Of a stretch of 64,000 nt of DNA, positions 46,487 through 57,517 are shown in pieces; the first letter of the stretch is position 1; each line of letters opens with the position of its first letter. The DNA lies in contig NC_035173.2 of NCBI RefSeq assembly GCF_001659605.2, positions 9,629,065 to 9,693,064 on the forward strand, written 5' to 3'. The position numbers were made by a program, and so were the translations under genes. Origin of the DNA: Manihot esculenta. Its lineage: Eukaryota; Streptophyta; Magnoliopsida; Malpighiales; Euphorbiaceae. The notes under the pieces are model-generated. The model saw only the letters and a program-made list of their open reading frames with translations. It did no database searches and was not told the DNA's origin.

Positions 46487-46931
46487 GTTCAGTGTACAGT
46501 GTACAGGGACAGTCCAGCAGGGTACAGGAAAAGTAAAGAGATCTGTAATAGCCTAGAGTGGACATGTCATATTAAAGAGATGTAATAGTTGTTGCTTGAC
46601 CTAGTGATGTATGTTTTGTACATGATCTGTATATGTATATATGTTTTCCTGTATGTGAAAACCAGGCTTAACAGGTATGAGTTAACCCATCTAGAGCAAG
46701 CTCTAGTCAGGGATACAGAGTACAGAGTACATGAGTACAGAGTACAGAGATAGTGCATGCACAGGTTAAGCCTTGGTTCAGAAAAGAGTTTTATTTTCAC
46801 AGAAAATATATGATCATGTATGAGGTTTACAGGTACACAGAGAGTATAGCAGGCTTGCTACGGGTTCTGGCGGCCTTAAGCCGACCTGAATCCTAGCGCC
46901 GGTGACAGTCCATTTTGGGGTCGTTACAGAT

Positions 46932-46943
46932 TGGTATCAGAGC
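46932..46943 (+). other. E3 primer-binding site, initiator tRNA-Met type
   Basis: TGGTATCAGAGC, three bases after the 5' LTR. Confidence 0.93.
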
Positions 46944-47141
46944 CCTAGGTTCACATGATCGGACCTATAGAGACAGTGTTGGGCTCAGACAGGTTAGAAG
47001 TGGTCAAGCACAATAGGAAATCATGTCCACTAGGATAGGGTCTTGAGTCCTATCTGCTATGATATGCCATGAGTGTCGTATGTGTATGATTGATGTTTAT
47101 GTGCTAAGTGGTATGTTATATGTTGTGTTTCCAGAGTAAAG

Positions 47142-50100
47142 ATGCGAGGAACTCGTCGATCAGCTCGATTGACTGGAGTCCCACCAGAGAATGAGAGACC
47201 AGCTGCTCGTCCTCCTGCATTGCCAAGGGCAAGGTCTCAGAGATCTAGCAGGGAAGGTACGTCCATAGACCCTAGAAGGTCTGTCGACGAGAGCAGAAGA
47301 GGAACAGCTAGGGGAGGAAGATCAGAGGAAAGGAGGGAAGCTATGGAGATTGATCAGTCTAGAGATGACAGCATGGGTATAGGCAGTTTTGAGGAAGGTA
47401 TGGGAGAGTCGCAGGGAGGTGCTCAGACCGCAGGTTTTGGCTATCCAGAGTATCCGATGGGAGGTATGTCGGAGTACTCGAGTTTTGTGCCGTATCCTCC
47501 TTATATGCCTTATATGCCTTATCCTCCTTATTACCCACCATATCCGATGTATCCATCTTCCCCTACCCATCCAAGTGCAGCACACCTAGAGCCAAATGAA
47601 CCAGTACTACCACCAGAACCAGTAGCCCCTGTTGTTGACAGACATGAACCTAGCTCATCTGGAGGTAAAGTCCAAATGACGGAGTACTTGAAATTGGATG
47701 CTCCTAAATACAACACGGGAGATGATCCATTTGATTACCTCAGAGCAGTTAGGATGATAACCAGTGAATTGGGAGCAGATGATAGGAGAGCCATTGAGAT
47801 GGCAGGTTTCACACTAAAATGCAAGAAAGCCAGAGAATGGTTTAAGAATTATGTGGAGCCTAGAATGGATAGCATGTCATGGGGAGAGTTCGCCAATGAG
47901 TTTGCAGGGTGGGCTTTTCCTGACAGTTCGAGGGAGATGAAAGTAATTGAATTTGAACAGTTGAGACAGACAGATGAGATGAGTGTTGATGAATTCACAG
48001 ATAAGTTCCTGGATTTGCTTCAGTACGTGGGTCAAGCCTATGATACTGATCAGAAGAAAGCAAGGAGATATACGATGAGACTGCATCCCAGGTATGCTTC
48101 CTTGATTCTTCCAGCAGAAAAGGAGAGTTTCCATACTATAGTAGACGCAGCCAGGAAAATGGAAGCTAGTGCCAATATTCAGAAACAGTCAAAGGCACAG
48201 GCTTCGGGTTCTAAAGCCCCCACACCAAGCAGTAAAAGATGGGATAGAGCAAAAGGAACAAAGAGTAAATTCTGGAGTAAAGTCAAGTCAGGTCTGGGAA
48301 TAGGTAGTGGCTCAAGCTCTGGCACAGCTCCAGTCTGCAGACGATGCGGAAAACCACATGGAGGAGTTTGTCGGTTGGGATCTACAGCTTGTTTTCGATG
48401 TGGACAGGAAGGGCATATTGCTCGGGATTGTCCGCAGATGACTTTTGCACCATCCCAGCAGATGAGTTCAGGCAGTGTGGTACAGCCAGTTGTGCGGCCA
48501 GCAGCTCCAGTCATGCCTCAGACTAGTGGCAGAGGTAGAGGGAGAGGGGTAGCCTCTACTTCAGCAGCAGGTTCCCGAGGTGGAAATCCGGTAGCCCCAG
48601 CACGGATTTTCACAGTGACACAGGAGGAGGCTAACACGTCGAACATAGTGGTGTCAGGTAATCTCATCATTGGGTGTTCAGATGTGTATGCTTTGATGGA
48701 CCCCGGTGCTTCTCATTCCTTTATTGCTTCGAGAGCCATAGAGCGATTGGGTTTGATCAGTTCTGAGTTAGAGTATCCTCTCTGGGTCAGTGGACCTAGA
48801 TGTGACCCATCAGTGGCAGTGTCAGTCTGTCGTTTCAGTCCAGTATTCATAGAGGGTAGATGCCTTCCAGCTGACCTTGTGGTTCTAGACTTGACAGATT
48901 TTGATGTCATTCTAGGGATGGATTGGCTATCTGCATATAGTGCTACGTTGGACTGTCGAGAAAAGCTAATGAGTCTCAGAGACCAAGATGGGTCAGAGTG
49001 TGTCTTCAGAGGAGACAGGAGAGGTACACCCAGAGGTATGATTTCAGCCCTTCAGGCTCGTCGTTTGCTTAGGAGGGGTTGTCAGGGGTTTCTAGCTCAT
49101 GTGAGAGAGCTAGACAGTCAGGTGAGGGAACCAGCCACAGTACCAGTAGTCCGAGAGTTTCTCGATGTGTTCCCAGACGATTTGCCAGGACTACCACCTG
49201 ATAGGGAGATAGGGTTTGAAATTGAAGTACTGCCAGGTACCAGACCTATCTCTATTCCTCCCTATAGAATGGCGCCAGCTGAGTTAACAGAGTTGAAAGA
49301 ACAGTTGCAAGACTTGGTAGATAAGGGTTTCATCCGCCCTAGTACCTCACCTTGGGGTGCTCCAGTGCTCTTTGTCAGAAAGAAGGATGGATCCCTTAGA
49401 CTTTGTATCGACTACAGACAGTTGAACAAGGTCACTATCAAGAATAGGTATCCCTTACCTCGGATTGATGATCTATTTGACCAGCTAGCTGGAGCAGGTT
49501 GTTTCTCGAAAATAGATCTGAGATCTGGATATCATCAGTTGAGAGTCAGAGAGGCAGATGTGCCTAAGACAGCTTTCCGGACCAGATATGGGCATTATGA
49601 GTTCTTAGTGATGCCGTTCGGGTTGACTAACGCCCCTGCAGCATTTATGGATCTCATGAACAGGGTATTCAGTGAGTTTCTGGATCACTTTGTCATTGTG
49701 TTTATCGATGATATCTTAGTGTATTCCAGAAATGCAGAAGAGCATGCCCATCATCTGCGGATAGTTCTGCAGACACTGAGAGAGCATGGTTTGTATGCCA
49801 AGTTCTCGAAGTGTGAATTTTGGTTGAGGAGCATTTCCTTCTTGGGACATGTGGTATCAGCAGAGGGTATTGAGGTAGACCCCAAGAAGATAGAGGCTGT
49901 AGCTAACTGGCCCAGACCCACTACAGTGACTGAGATTAAAAGCTTTCTGGGACTGGCAGGGTACTACAGGAGGTTCGTTCAGAACTTCTCAAAGATAGCA
50001 GCTCCTATGACCAAATTGACGCAGAAGAACCAGAAGTTTATCTGGTTAGACCAGTGTGAAGAGAGCTTTGAGGAGCTCAAGAGGAGATTGACAACAGCAC

Positions 50101-52043
50101 CAGTGTTAGCTCTGCCTGTCAGTAATAAAGAGTTCACAGTGTTCTGTGATACATCTCGAGTGGGATTGGGTTGTGTATTGATGCAGAGTGATAGAGTAAT
50201 AGCTTATGCTTCTAGACAGTTGAAGAAGCACGAGTTGAATTACCCTACCCATGACCTAGAGATGGCAGCAGTTATCTTTGCACTTAAGATGTGGCGGCAT
50301 TACCTCTACGGGGTTAAATGCGAGATCTTCACCGATCACAAGAGTTTACAGTACATCTTAAGTCAGAGAGAGCTGAATTTGAGGCAAAGAAGATGGGTCG
50401 AATTGCTCAGTGATTATGATTGTAAGATCCAGTACCATCCGGGTAAGGCGAATGTTGTGGCAGACGCCTTAAGCCAGAAGTCACTAGGCAGTTTATCCCA
50501 TATAGCAGCAGAACGGAGACCAGTTGTGACGGAGCTTTATAAGCTCTTTGACGAGGGATTACAGCTAGAGTTGTCTGGTACAGGTGCGTTGATAGCACAG
50601 ATGAGAGTGACACCTGTGTTTCTGGCACAGCTAGCTCAGAGACAGCACGAGGACCCTGAGTTGATGAAAATTGCCAGGACTGTTCAGTCAGGCAATAGTG
50701 CAGAGTTCAGATTTGACAGCAAAGGGATCCTTCGCTATGGGAGTCGACTTTGTGTACCAGATAGGGGCAGTGTGAAAGGAGACATTATGAGGGAAGCTCA
50801 TAATGCGAGGTATAGTGTTCACCCAGGAGCCACCAAGATGTATCAGGATCTGAAAAGGGTTTATTGGTGGCCAGCCATGAAGAAAGAAGTGGCGCAGTTC
50901 GTGACAGCCTGTGAGGTTTGTCAGAGGGTGAAATTAGAGCATCAGAAACCAGCCGGAATGCTTAACCCATTACCGATTCCAGAGTGGAAATGGGAGAACA
51001 TAGCCATGGATTTTGTAGTGGGTTTACCAGTAGCGTCCAACAGGATAGACTCTATATGGGTGATTGTGGACAGACTCACGAAATCTGCTCATTTTCTTCC
51101 AGTACGGAGTAACTATTCTGTGGATAAGTTGGCACAGGTCTATCTGGATGAGATAGTGAGATTACATGGAGTTCCAGTGTCTATAGTTTCAGACAGAGGA
51201 CCTCAGTTTACTTCCCGCTTTTGGCGGAGTCTGCAAAGTGCGATGGGCACGAGATTAGATTTTAGTACTGCTTTCCACCCACAGACTGATGGACAGTCAG
51301 AAAGGACCATCCAGACCATAGAGGATATGCTTCGACTATGTGTGTTAGACTTTGGCGGTTCTTGGAGGCAGCATCTACCTTTGGTGGAGTTTGCCTACAA
51401 TAACAGCCATCATGCGAGCATCGGGATGGCTCCTTATGAAGCTTTGTATGGGAGGAAATGCAGATCCCCTGTTTGCTGGGAAGAGGTAGGAGAGAAGGCT
51501 CTTGCAGGGCCAGAGTTAGTAGACATTACCAGTAGAATGGTGCCCATAATCAGAGAGAGAATTAGAACAGCTCAGAGTAGACAGAAAAGTTATGCAGACG
51601 TTCGCAGAAAGCAGTTAGAGTTTCAGGAGGGTAATTGGGTATTGCTGAAAGTGTCTCCAATGAAAGGAGTGGTTCGTTTTGGAAAGAAAGGTAAATTGGC
51701 TCCACGGTACATTGGACCCTTTGAGGTGTTGCAGAGGATCGGAAATGTGTCGTATAAGCTGGATTTACCTGCTTCTATGGAGAGAATTCACCCGGTATTT
51801 CATGTTTCTATGCTACGACAGTTTGTGTCAGATCCGAATCAGGTTCTGCGTGAGCCTGAGGTGGAGATTCATACGAATCTCACCTATATAGAGCAGCCAG
51901 TGCGGATTCTGGACACGCAGATCAGACAGCTAAGGAACAAGGAGATTCCGATGGTGAAAGTTTTATGGAACCACCATAATCTAGAAGAGTGCACCTGGGA
52001 GACGCGGGAGTCTATGCTCCAGCAGTATCCACATCTGTTTTGA
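47142..52043 (+). CDS. gag-pol: E3 gag-pol polyprotein, intact
   Basis: A single frame of 1633 codons runs from ATG ([17 protein letters not shown]) to TGA. Domains in order: Tyr/Pro-rich gag N-terminus (about 100-150); capsid region (about 180-350); CCHC zinc knuckle [15 protein letters not shown] (417-430); protease DPGASHSF (D520); RT with FIDDILVYS (D856, D857); RNase H from FCDTS (D1003); integrase with zinc ligands H1220, H1227, C1257, C1260 and catalytic D1290, D1351, E1387; and a chromodomain in the last ~50 residues ending in YPHLF. The last catalytic spacing is D-35-E, as in retroviral-type integrases. It makes the capsid and all enzymes for copying and inserting the element. The protease motif has DPG rather than the common D-S/T-G, shared with E2. 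No lesion is visible. Confidence 0.96.
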   Translation: MRGTRRSARLTGVPPENERPAARPPALPRARSQRSSREGTSIDPRRSVDESRRGTARGGRSEERREAMEIDQSRDDSMGIGSFEEGMGESQGGAQTAGFGYPEYPMGGMSEYSSFVPYPPYMPYMPYPPYYPPYPMYPSSPTHPSAAHLEPNEPVLPPEPVAPVVDRHEPSSSGGKVQMTEYLKLDAPKYNTGDDPFDYLRAVRMITSELGADDRRAIEMAGFTLKCKKAREWFKNYVEPRMDSMSWGEFANEFAGWAFPDSSREMKVIEFEQLRQTDEMSVDEFTDKFLDLLQYVGQAYDTDQKKARRYTMRLHPRYASLILPAEKESFHTIVDAARKMEASANIQKQSKAQASGSKAPTPSSKRWDRAKGTKSKFWSKVKSGLGIGSGSSSGTAPVCRRCGKPHGGVCRLGSTACFRCGQEGHIARDCPQMTFAPSQQMSSGSVVQPVVRPAAPVMPQTSGRGRGRGVASTSAAGSRGGNPVAPARIFTVTQEEANTSNIVVSGNLIIGCSDVYALMDPGASHSFIASRAIERLGLISSELEYPLWVSGPRCDPSVAVSVCRFSPVFIEGRCLPADLVVLDLTDFDVILGMDWLSAYSATLDCREKLMSLRDQDGSECVFRGDRRGTPRGMISALQARRLLRRGCQGFLAHVRELDSQVREPATVPVVREFLDVFPDDLPGLPPDREIGFEIEVLPGTRPISIPPYRMAPAELTELKEQLQDLVDKGFIRPSTSPWGAPVLFVRKKDGSLRLCIDYRQLNKVTIKNRYPLPRIDDLFDQLAGAGCFSKIDLRSGYHQLRVREADVPKTAFRTRYGHYEFLVMPFGLTNAPAAFMDLMNRVFSEFLDHFVIVFIDDILVYSRNAEEHAHHLRIVLQTLREHGLYAKFSKCEFWLRSISFLGHVVSAEGIEVDPKKIEAVANWPRPTTVTEIKSFLGLAGYYRRFVQNFSKIAAPMTKLTQKNQKFIWLDQCEESFEELKRRLTTAPVLALPVSNKEFTVFCDTSRVGLGCVLMQSDRVIAYASRQLKKHELNYPTHDLEMAAVIFALKMWRHYLYGVKCEIFTDHKSLQYILSQRELNLRQRRWVELLSDYDCKIQYHPGKANVVADALSQKSLGSLSHIAAERRPVVTELYKLFDEGLQLELSGTGALIAQMRVTPVFLAQLAQRQHEDPELMKIARTVQSGNSAEFRFDSKGILRYGSRLCVPDRGSVKGDIMREAHNARYSVHPGATKMYQDLKRVYWWPAMKKEVAQFVTACEVCQRVKLEHQKPAGMLNPLPIPEWKWENIAMDFVVGLPVASNRIDSIWVIVDRLTKSAHFLPVRSNYSVDKLAQVYLDEIVRLHGVPVSIVSDRGPQFTSRFWRSLQSAMGTRLDFSTAFHPQTDGQSERTIQTIEDMLRLCVLDFGGSWRQHLPLVEFAYNNSHHASIGMAPYEALYGRKCRSPVCWEEVGEKALAGPELVDITSRMVPIIRERIRTAQSRQKSYADVRRKQLEFQEGNWVLLKVSPMKGVVRFGKKGKLAPRYIGPFEVLQRIGNVSYKLDLPASMERIHPVFHVSMLRQFVSDPNQVLREPEVEIHTNLTYIEQPVRILDTQIRQLRNKEIPMVKVLWNHHNLEECTWETRESMLQQYPHLF

Positions 52044-52082
52044 GGTTAGTTTTCTCCTTGTGTTTTGTTTTTGTTGTTTTAG

Positions 52083-52119
52083 GAACATTCGAGGACGAAT
52101 GTTCTTAAGGAGGGGAGAA
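52083..52119 (+). promoter_or_regulatory. E3 pre-PPT hairpin and polypurine tract
   Basis: Arms GAACATTCG (52083-52091) and CGAATGTTC (52096-52104) around AGGA are followed by AAGGAGGGGAGAA (52107-52119), directly before the LTR. Confidence 0.85.
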
Positions 52120-54289
52120 TGTAATACCCGGCTAGAATCCGGCACCGGAATTTCTATTGTCTGGTGGAATCCGGGGTGTTGGGATTCTATATAAGGGTAG
52201 GAGTTATGGTTTCTAAGTGTTATGATGTGTTTTATGGTTTTACAGTTCGATAGTTTTGAGTTGAAATGAACCAAGGCAGAGGAGCCAAGTTCGGCCGCCG
52301 AAGATAAGTTCGGCCGCCGAAAGTGCCCAATGTTCAGCTTCCGAAGGTAAGTTCGACCCCCGAATGTTGCATGGTTTTGCATGCGATTGGGCAGCCGAAG
52401 CTGAGTTGCTTAGCCAGCAGTTTGGTATCCCTTAGTCAGCATTTGGTCAGGTGTTATCACCAGATCATGTCCAGAAGTTGGCCACGTCTCCCCTGGTTTA
52501 TTTGCTGAGTTTGAGCAGCTCATGCAGAGTGTGTTGATCGTTCACAAGGGTTTGAATGTTTTGAAGCAAAAAGCTCCGTTGGTGTGAGGTTGAGAGTGTG
52601 AGGAGAGTTGATCCGTTTTCCTTAGTTCAGAGTGTTCAGCTTCTTGTTACAGGAGGTAAGTGATGCTCTTGAACATGTTTTTCTGTTTTCTGAAGGTTTT
52701 TATGGGATTTGTGGAAGGAGATGCATGTTTAGGTTATTAATGATAGTTTTGAGGAGTTATGCATGTATACATGTTTCTGTGTTATGTTTGATTTGTTGTT
52801 TGGGGTTATTAGATAGTTTTGGACCCCTGTGATCATATACATGAGTATATGTGTGTTGAGGAGTTGGAGTATATATGGTTTGAGTGGTTGAAGGGAAGGA
52901 GAAGATGGTTTGCCGTTGAAGCTGAGTTCTGGATGAACTCAGGTTCGGCAGCCGAAGGGTCATTCGGCCGCCGAACCTCTTGCATGGTGGCTTGGCTGCC
53001 ACAGCCTGTTTTGCATGTTCGGCTCTGTTTGGGAGTTTCGGCCGCCGAAGGTGCCGCCGAAGGTGCTTGAGTTTCGTCTCTGGAGAGGACATTCGGCCGC
53101 CGAACCTGCCGCCGAAAGTGTCCTGTCCAGCTTTCTTTTGCATGCTTTGCAGGGATAGTTGAGTGAGTTTAAGGGGATTCTTGGGGAAGTTTAAGAGAGT
53201 TATTCTACGCTTGTTTGGTCCCTCATTTGAGTCCATCTGTATAGGTACAGACCAGAGGAACCAGAGAGAGCAGCAGTGAGTACTGCTCCAGAGGTTCAGA
53301 GCCTGCAGAGTCAGTCAGTCCAGATAGCCAGAGGTGAGTGGAACTAAACTTACTTCTTTTACTTGCAAAATGGAATGTTTTAGCATATCTCATGCATCAT
53401 GATTATGCCTTAGGTTGATTGCATTAGTATCCACGAATGTGTTGCATTGCATTGTTATTTGTTGATGTGGGTAAATGCTGAATGATCCCATAGTCTCAGA
53501 CAGGAAGTCCAGGAGCCTTTGACTACGCCCTGGCAGGTATAGCGAAGTCCAGGAGCCTTTGACTACGCCCTGGCAGGTATAGCAAAGTCCAGGAGCCTTT
53601 GACTACGCCCTGGCAATGGTAAGTACAGAGGTGTTATATACACATATACATATATGACAGGAAGACCAGGTGCTCGATTCTACGCCCTGGCACAGAGTTA
53701 CTGGGACTATGTGGTGACAGGTTTACTCTTGATGTGGCTTGTCTGTGATATGGTGCATTCCATGAGATCATATTTTACTAAGATGTTTTACTGTTCTACT
53801 CACTGGGCTATAGAGCTCATCCCACTCCCTTAACCCCAGTTTTGCAGGTTCAGTGTACAGTGTACAGGGACAGTCCAGCAGGGTACAGGAAAAGTAAAGA
53901 GATCTGTAATAGCCTAGAGTGGACATGTCATATTAAAGAGATGTAATAGTTGTTGCTTGACCTAGTGATGTATGTTTTGTACATGATCTGTATATGTATA
54001 TATGTTTTCCTGTATGTGAAAACCAGGCTTAACAGGTATGAGTTAACCCATCTAGAGCAAGCTCTAGTCAGGGATACAGAGTACAGAGTACATGAGTACA
54101 GAGTACAGAGATAGTGCATGCACAGGTTAAGCCTTGGTTCAGAAAAGAGTTTTATTTTCACAGAAAATATATGATCATGTATGAGGTTTACAGGTACACA
54201 GAGAGTATAGCAGGCTTGCTACGGGTTCTGGCGGCCTTAAGCCGACCTGAATCCTAGCGCCGGTGACGGTCCATTTTGGGGTCGTTACA
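52120..54289 (+). repeat. E3 3' LTR
   Basis: This 2170-bp LTR has the same length as the 5' copy and is almost identical to it. It contains palindromes at about 52291-52403 and 52941-53126 and the 40-bp tandem array at 53504-53618. Confidence 0.95.
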
Positions 54290-54497
54290 TCTAGTATGGG
54301 TTTTATGTTTCAGTTTATAATACATGCACAGGTTGAACTTGGTTAAATGAAATGTTTAAGTTTTTTTTATGTAAATGTATGATCATGTATGGGATTTTAT
54401 CAGGTATACAGGATGTATTGTAGGCTTGCTACGGGTCCCGGCGACCTTAAATCGATCTAAATCCTAGCGCCGGTCTGGTTTTCGGATCGTTACAGAG

Positions 54498-54509
54498 TAG
54501 TATCAGAGC
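54498..54509 (+). other. E1 primer-binding site with one change
   Basis: TAGTATCAGAGC follows the end of the E1 5' LTR at 54494; the second base of the usual TGGTATCAGAGC has changed from G to A. It confirms that the split LTR belongs to the pol remnant downstream. Confidence 0.85.
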
Positions 54510-57500
54510 CCTAGGTTCCTATGGTCGGACCTAGAGAGTGTCGGGCTCATAGATGTTATAGAAGGGCAAGCACAATAGGAAAAATCAAGTCCACTAGGAT
54601 AGGATGTAGAGTTCTATTTTGATGATGATGTGTAATGCCATGACTATATGCATGTGCATTAATGATATGTTATGTATGCGATGCGGGTTCATGTGTTTCC
54701 ACATGAACCATATGATGCTAATGTTTATGTGTTGTATGTTGTTTTTCAGAAACAGGATGCGAGGCTCACATCGATCCTCTAGATTGACAGGAGCTCCACC
54801 TGAGAATGACAGCATGGATGCCCTTACCCCTGCTCTGCCTAAAGCAAGGTCAAGTAAATCAAGTAGAGAAGGAACATCAAGGGACCCAAGAAGGTCTTTT
54901 GATGTGAATAGGAGGAGAACAGATCCGGGTAGGATGTCAGCAGATGTGAGGGAATCAATAGATGATGACCAGAGAAGGGATGGGAGTCTGGGTATGAGTA
55001 TGTCTGAAGAGGGTGTGGAAGAGTCACAAAGAGGCGCTCAGGCCTCGGGTTATGCTTACCCACCATAGTACCAACCCTACCTACAGGGACCAGGGTATCC
55101 GATGGGAGGTACATCGAATTTCTCTAGCTACAACCCATATCCCTACTACCTAACATATCCACCCTACTACCCACCATATCCACCCTACTACCCACCATAT
55201 CCACCCTACCCTATGTTTCCACCCCCCACCTTATTACCAAAATCTAGCTAACCCTAACCCAGGGAATACTGCACCTCCTCCTCCACCAGTTGAACCCATA
55301 GTCCCTGAAAACCAAACATCCAAACCTAGCTCATCAGCTGGGGGCAAGGTGAAGATGACAGATTATCTGAAGCCGGATGCTCCCAAGTTCAAAACAGGTG
55401 ATAATCTGTTTGAGTATCTCAAGACGGTGAAGATGATAACTGATGAGTTAGGAAGAAGTGACAGTAGAGCCATTCAGATGGCGGGGTTCACATTGAAATG
55501 CAAGAAAGCAAAGGAGTGGTTTAAAAACTATGTGGACTCGAGGCTGGATAGCTTATCCTGGGAGGAGTTTGCTAATGAATTTGCTGGATGGGCTTTTCCA
55601 GATAGTTCAAGAGAGCTGAAGGTGATAGAGTTTGAGCAGCTGAGATAGACTGAAGACATGAGTGTAGATGAGTACACAGATAAATTCCTGGAGTTACTTC
55701 AGTTTGTGGGTCAGGCGTATGATACTGATCAGAAGAAAGCCAGGAGGTATACCATGAGACTCCACTCTAGGTATTTCTCCCTGATTCTAGCAGTAGAGAG
55801 AGAGAGCTTCCACACCATAGTGGATGCAGCCAGGAAGATGGAGGCTAGTGCCATCATCCAAGGAACAGTGAAACAGCAGGTGGCATAGCCCTCGGGTTCC
55901 AAGACCCCAAGTTCAGGAAAGTTTGATCTCTCTTCTCTGAGTGCAGCAGCCCCAGGTAGCAAGAAGTGGAACAAAGCCAAGCCCAAGAAGAACAAGTTCT
56001 GGAACCGGTTGAAGTCTGGTTTGGGATTAGGTGGTGGTTTGAGCTCTGGTTCTGATAGCTCTGGATGCATGAGGTGTGGAAAGCCGCATAAGGGGGTTTG
56101 TCGGTTTGGGACTACAGCCTGTTTCAGATGTGGACAGGAGGTGCATATGGCACGTGAGTGTCCCACTGCAACCTTGTTGGCGCAGTCTCAGCAGACGATT
56201 TCAGGTAGTGTGGCTCAACCAGCAGCTCCAGCCATGACACAGGGCAGTGGTCGAGGTAGAGGAAGAGGGACAACCTCTTCTTCAGCAGGTTCCCGCGGAG
56301 AAGGTCCATCAGCTCTAGCTCGGATCTTGACCATGACTCAGCAGGAGGCTAACACATCGAACACGGTGGTGTCAGGTAATCTCACTATTGGATGTTCTGA
56401 TGTATATGCTTTAATGGACCCTGGTGCCTCTCATTCTTTTATTACTCCGAGAGCCGTAGGCAGAGTGGGTTTGATAGCTTCTGGGTTAGAGTGTCCCCTT
56501 TGGGTCAGTGGACCCAAGTTTGATCCATCTATGGCAGAGTCAGTCTGCCGGTTCAGTCCAGTTTTTGTTGAAGGTAGATGCCTTCCAACTGACCTAGTGG
56601 TTCTAGATTTGACTGATTTTGACGTCATTCTAGGGATGGATTGGCTATCTACACATGGTGCTACCTTGGACTGCAGAGACAAGGTAGTCAGGTTCAGAGA
56701 GCACCTATCTCTATTCCTCCCAACAGGATGGCACCTGCAGAGTTGAAGGAGTTGAAAGAGCAGCTGCAATAGTTGGTAGATAAGGGTTTCATCTGACCTA
56801 GTACGTCACCTTGGGGTGCTCCTGTGTTGTTTGTGAAGAAGAAGGATGGATCCTTAAGACTTTGTATCGACTACAGGCAGTTGAACAAAGTCACTACTAA
56901 GAACAAGTATCCGTTACCTAGGATTGATGATCTATTCGAGCAGTTAGCAGGAGCAGGTTGTTTCTCCAAGATAGATCTGAGATCCGGGTACCATCAGTTA
57001 AGAATTAGGGAAGAAGATGTGCCGAAGACGGCGTTCAGGACCAAATATGGGCACTATGAGTTCCTTATGATGTCGTTCGGGCTGACCAATACCCCAGCAA
57101 CATTCATGGACCTCATGAACAAAGTTTTCAGTCAGTATCTGGATCACTTTGTTATCGTTTTCATTGACGATATCTTAGTGTATTCCAGAAATGCAGAAGA
57201 GCATGCCCATCATCTGAGGATAGTGTTGCAGACCCTGAGGGAACACGGCTTGTATGCCAAGTTCTCTAAGTGTGAGTTCTAGTTGAGGAGCAATTCTTTC
57301 TTAGGGCACGTAGTGTTAGAAAAAGGAATTGAAGTGGACCTCAAGAAAGTTGAAATTGTAGCTAACTGGTCTAGACCCACTATAGTGACAGAGATTAAAA
57401 GCTTTTTGGGTTTGGCAGGTTACTACAAGAGATTTGTCCAGGACTTCTAAAAAATTGCCGCTCCTATGACCAGGTTGACAAAAAAAAAACCAGAAGTTTT

Positions 57501-57517
57501 TCTGGACGGATTAATAT

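Larger units (their letters stand above)
44759..46928 (+). repeat. E3 5' LTR
   Basis: It runs from TGTAATACCCGG to GGGTCGTTACA. Palindromes occur at 44930-45042 and 45580-45765. The usual TATA position reads GTTTGGTATCCC, while TCTATATAAGGG at about 44825 is an alternative box not seen in the other families. Predicted leader introns are 45295-45883 and 45973-46486. Confidence 0.94.
44759..54289 (+). mobile_element. E3: complete Tekay-type retrotransposon, very young
   Basis: This 9531-bp element has LTRs of 2170 bp each. The target duplication TCTAG (44754-44758 and 54290-54294) is perfect. By eye the LTRs differ at only about five positions (for example TTCGGCCCC/TTCGACCCC, GGACAGG/GGTCAGG, CCACATC/CCACGTC, GATACTC/GATGCTC, GACAGTCC/GACGGTCC). 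That is about 0.2 percent, the youngest datable insertion here. With an intact frame, primer site and polypurine tract it is a candidate for current activity. Confidence 0.96.
32999..54494 (+). repeat. E1 5' LTR in three pieces
   Basis: Removing E2 with one copy of GGACA and E3 with one copy of TCTAG joins the pieces into a 2.08-kb LTR that follows the 3' LTR through AGTAGTGGACATGTAATG and GGGCTCTAG. It has palindromes at 33186-33240 and 33790-33955, a TATA-like TATAAGAG at 33258, a donor-like GAG/GTAAGT near 33502 and a short GATAT run at 34308-34327. It ends CGGATCGTTACA at 54494. Confidence 0.9.

Noticed and set aside
54619..54756. Methionine-rich N-terminal extension of E1 gag
   Set aside because: It is leader sequence with ATG-rich repeats; homology to other gag proteins begins at 54757.
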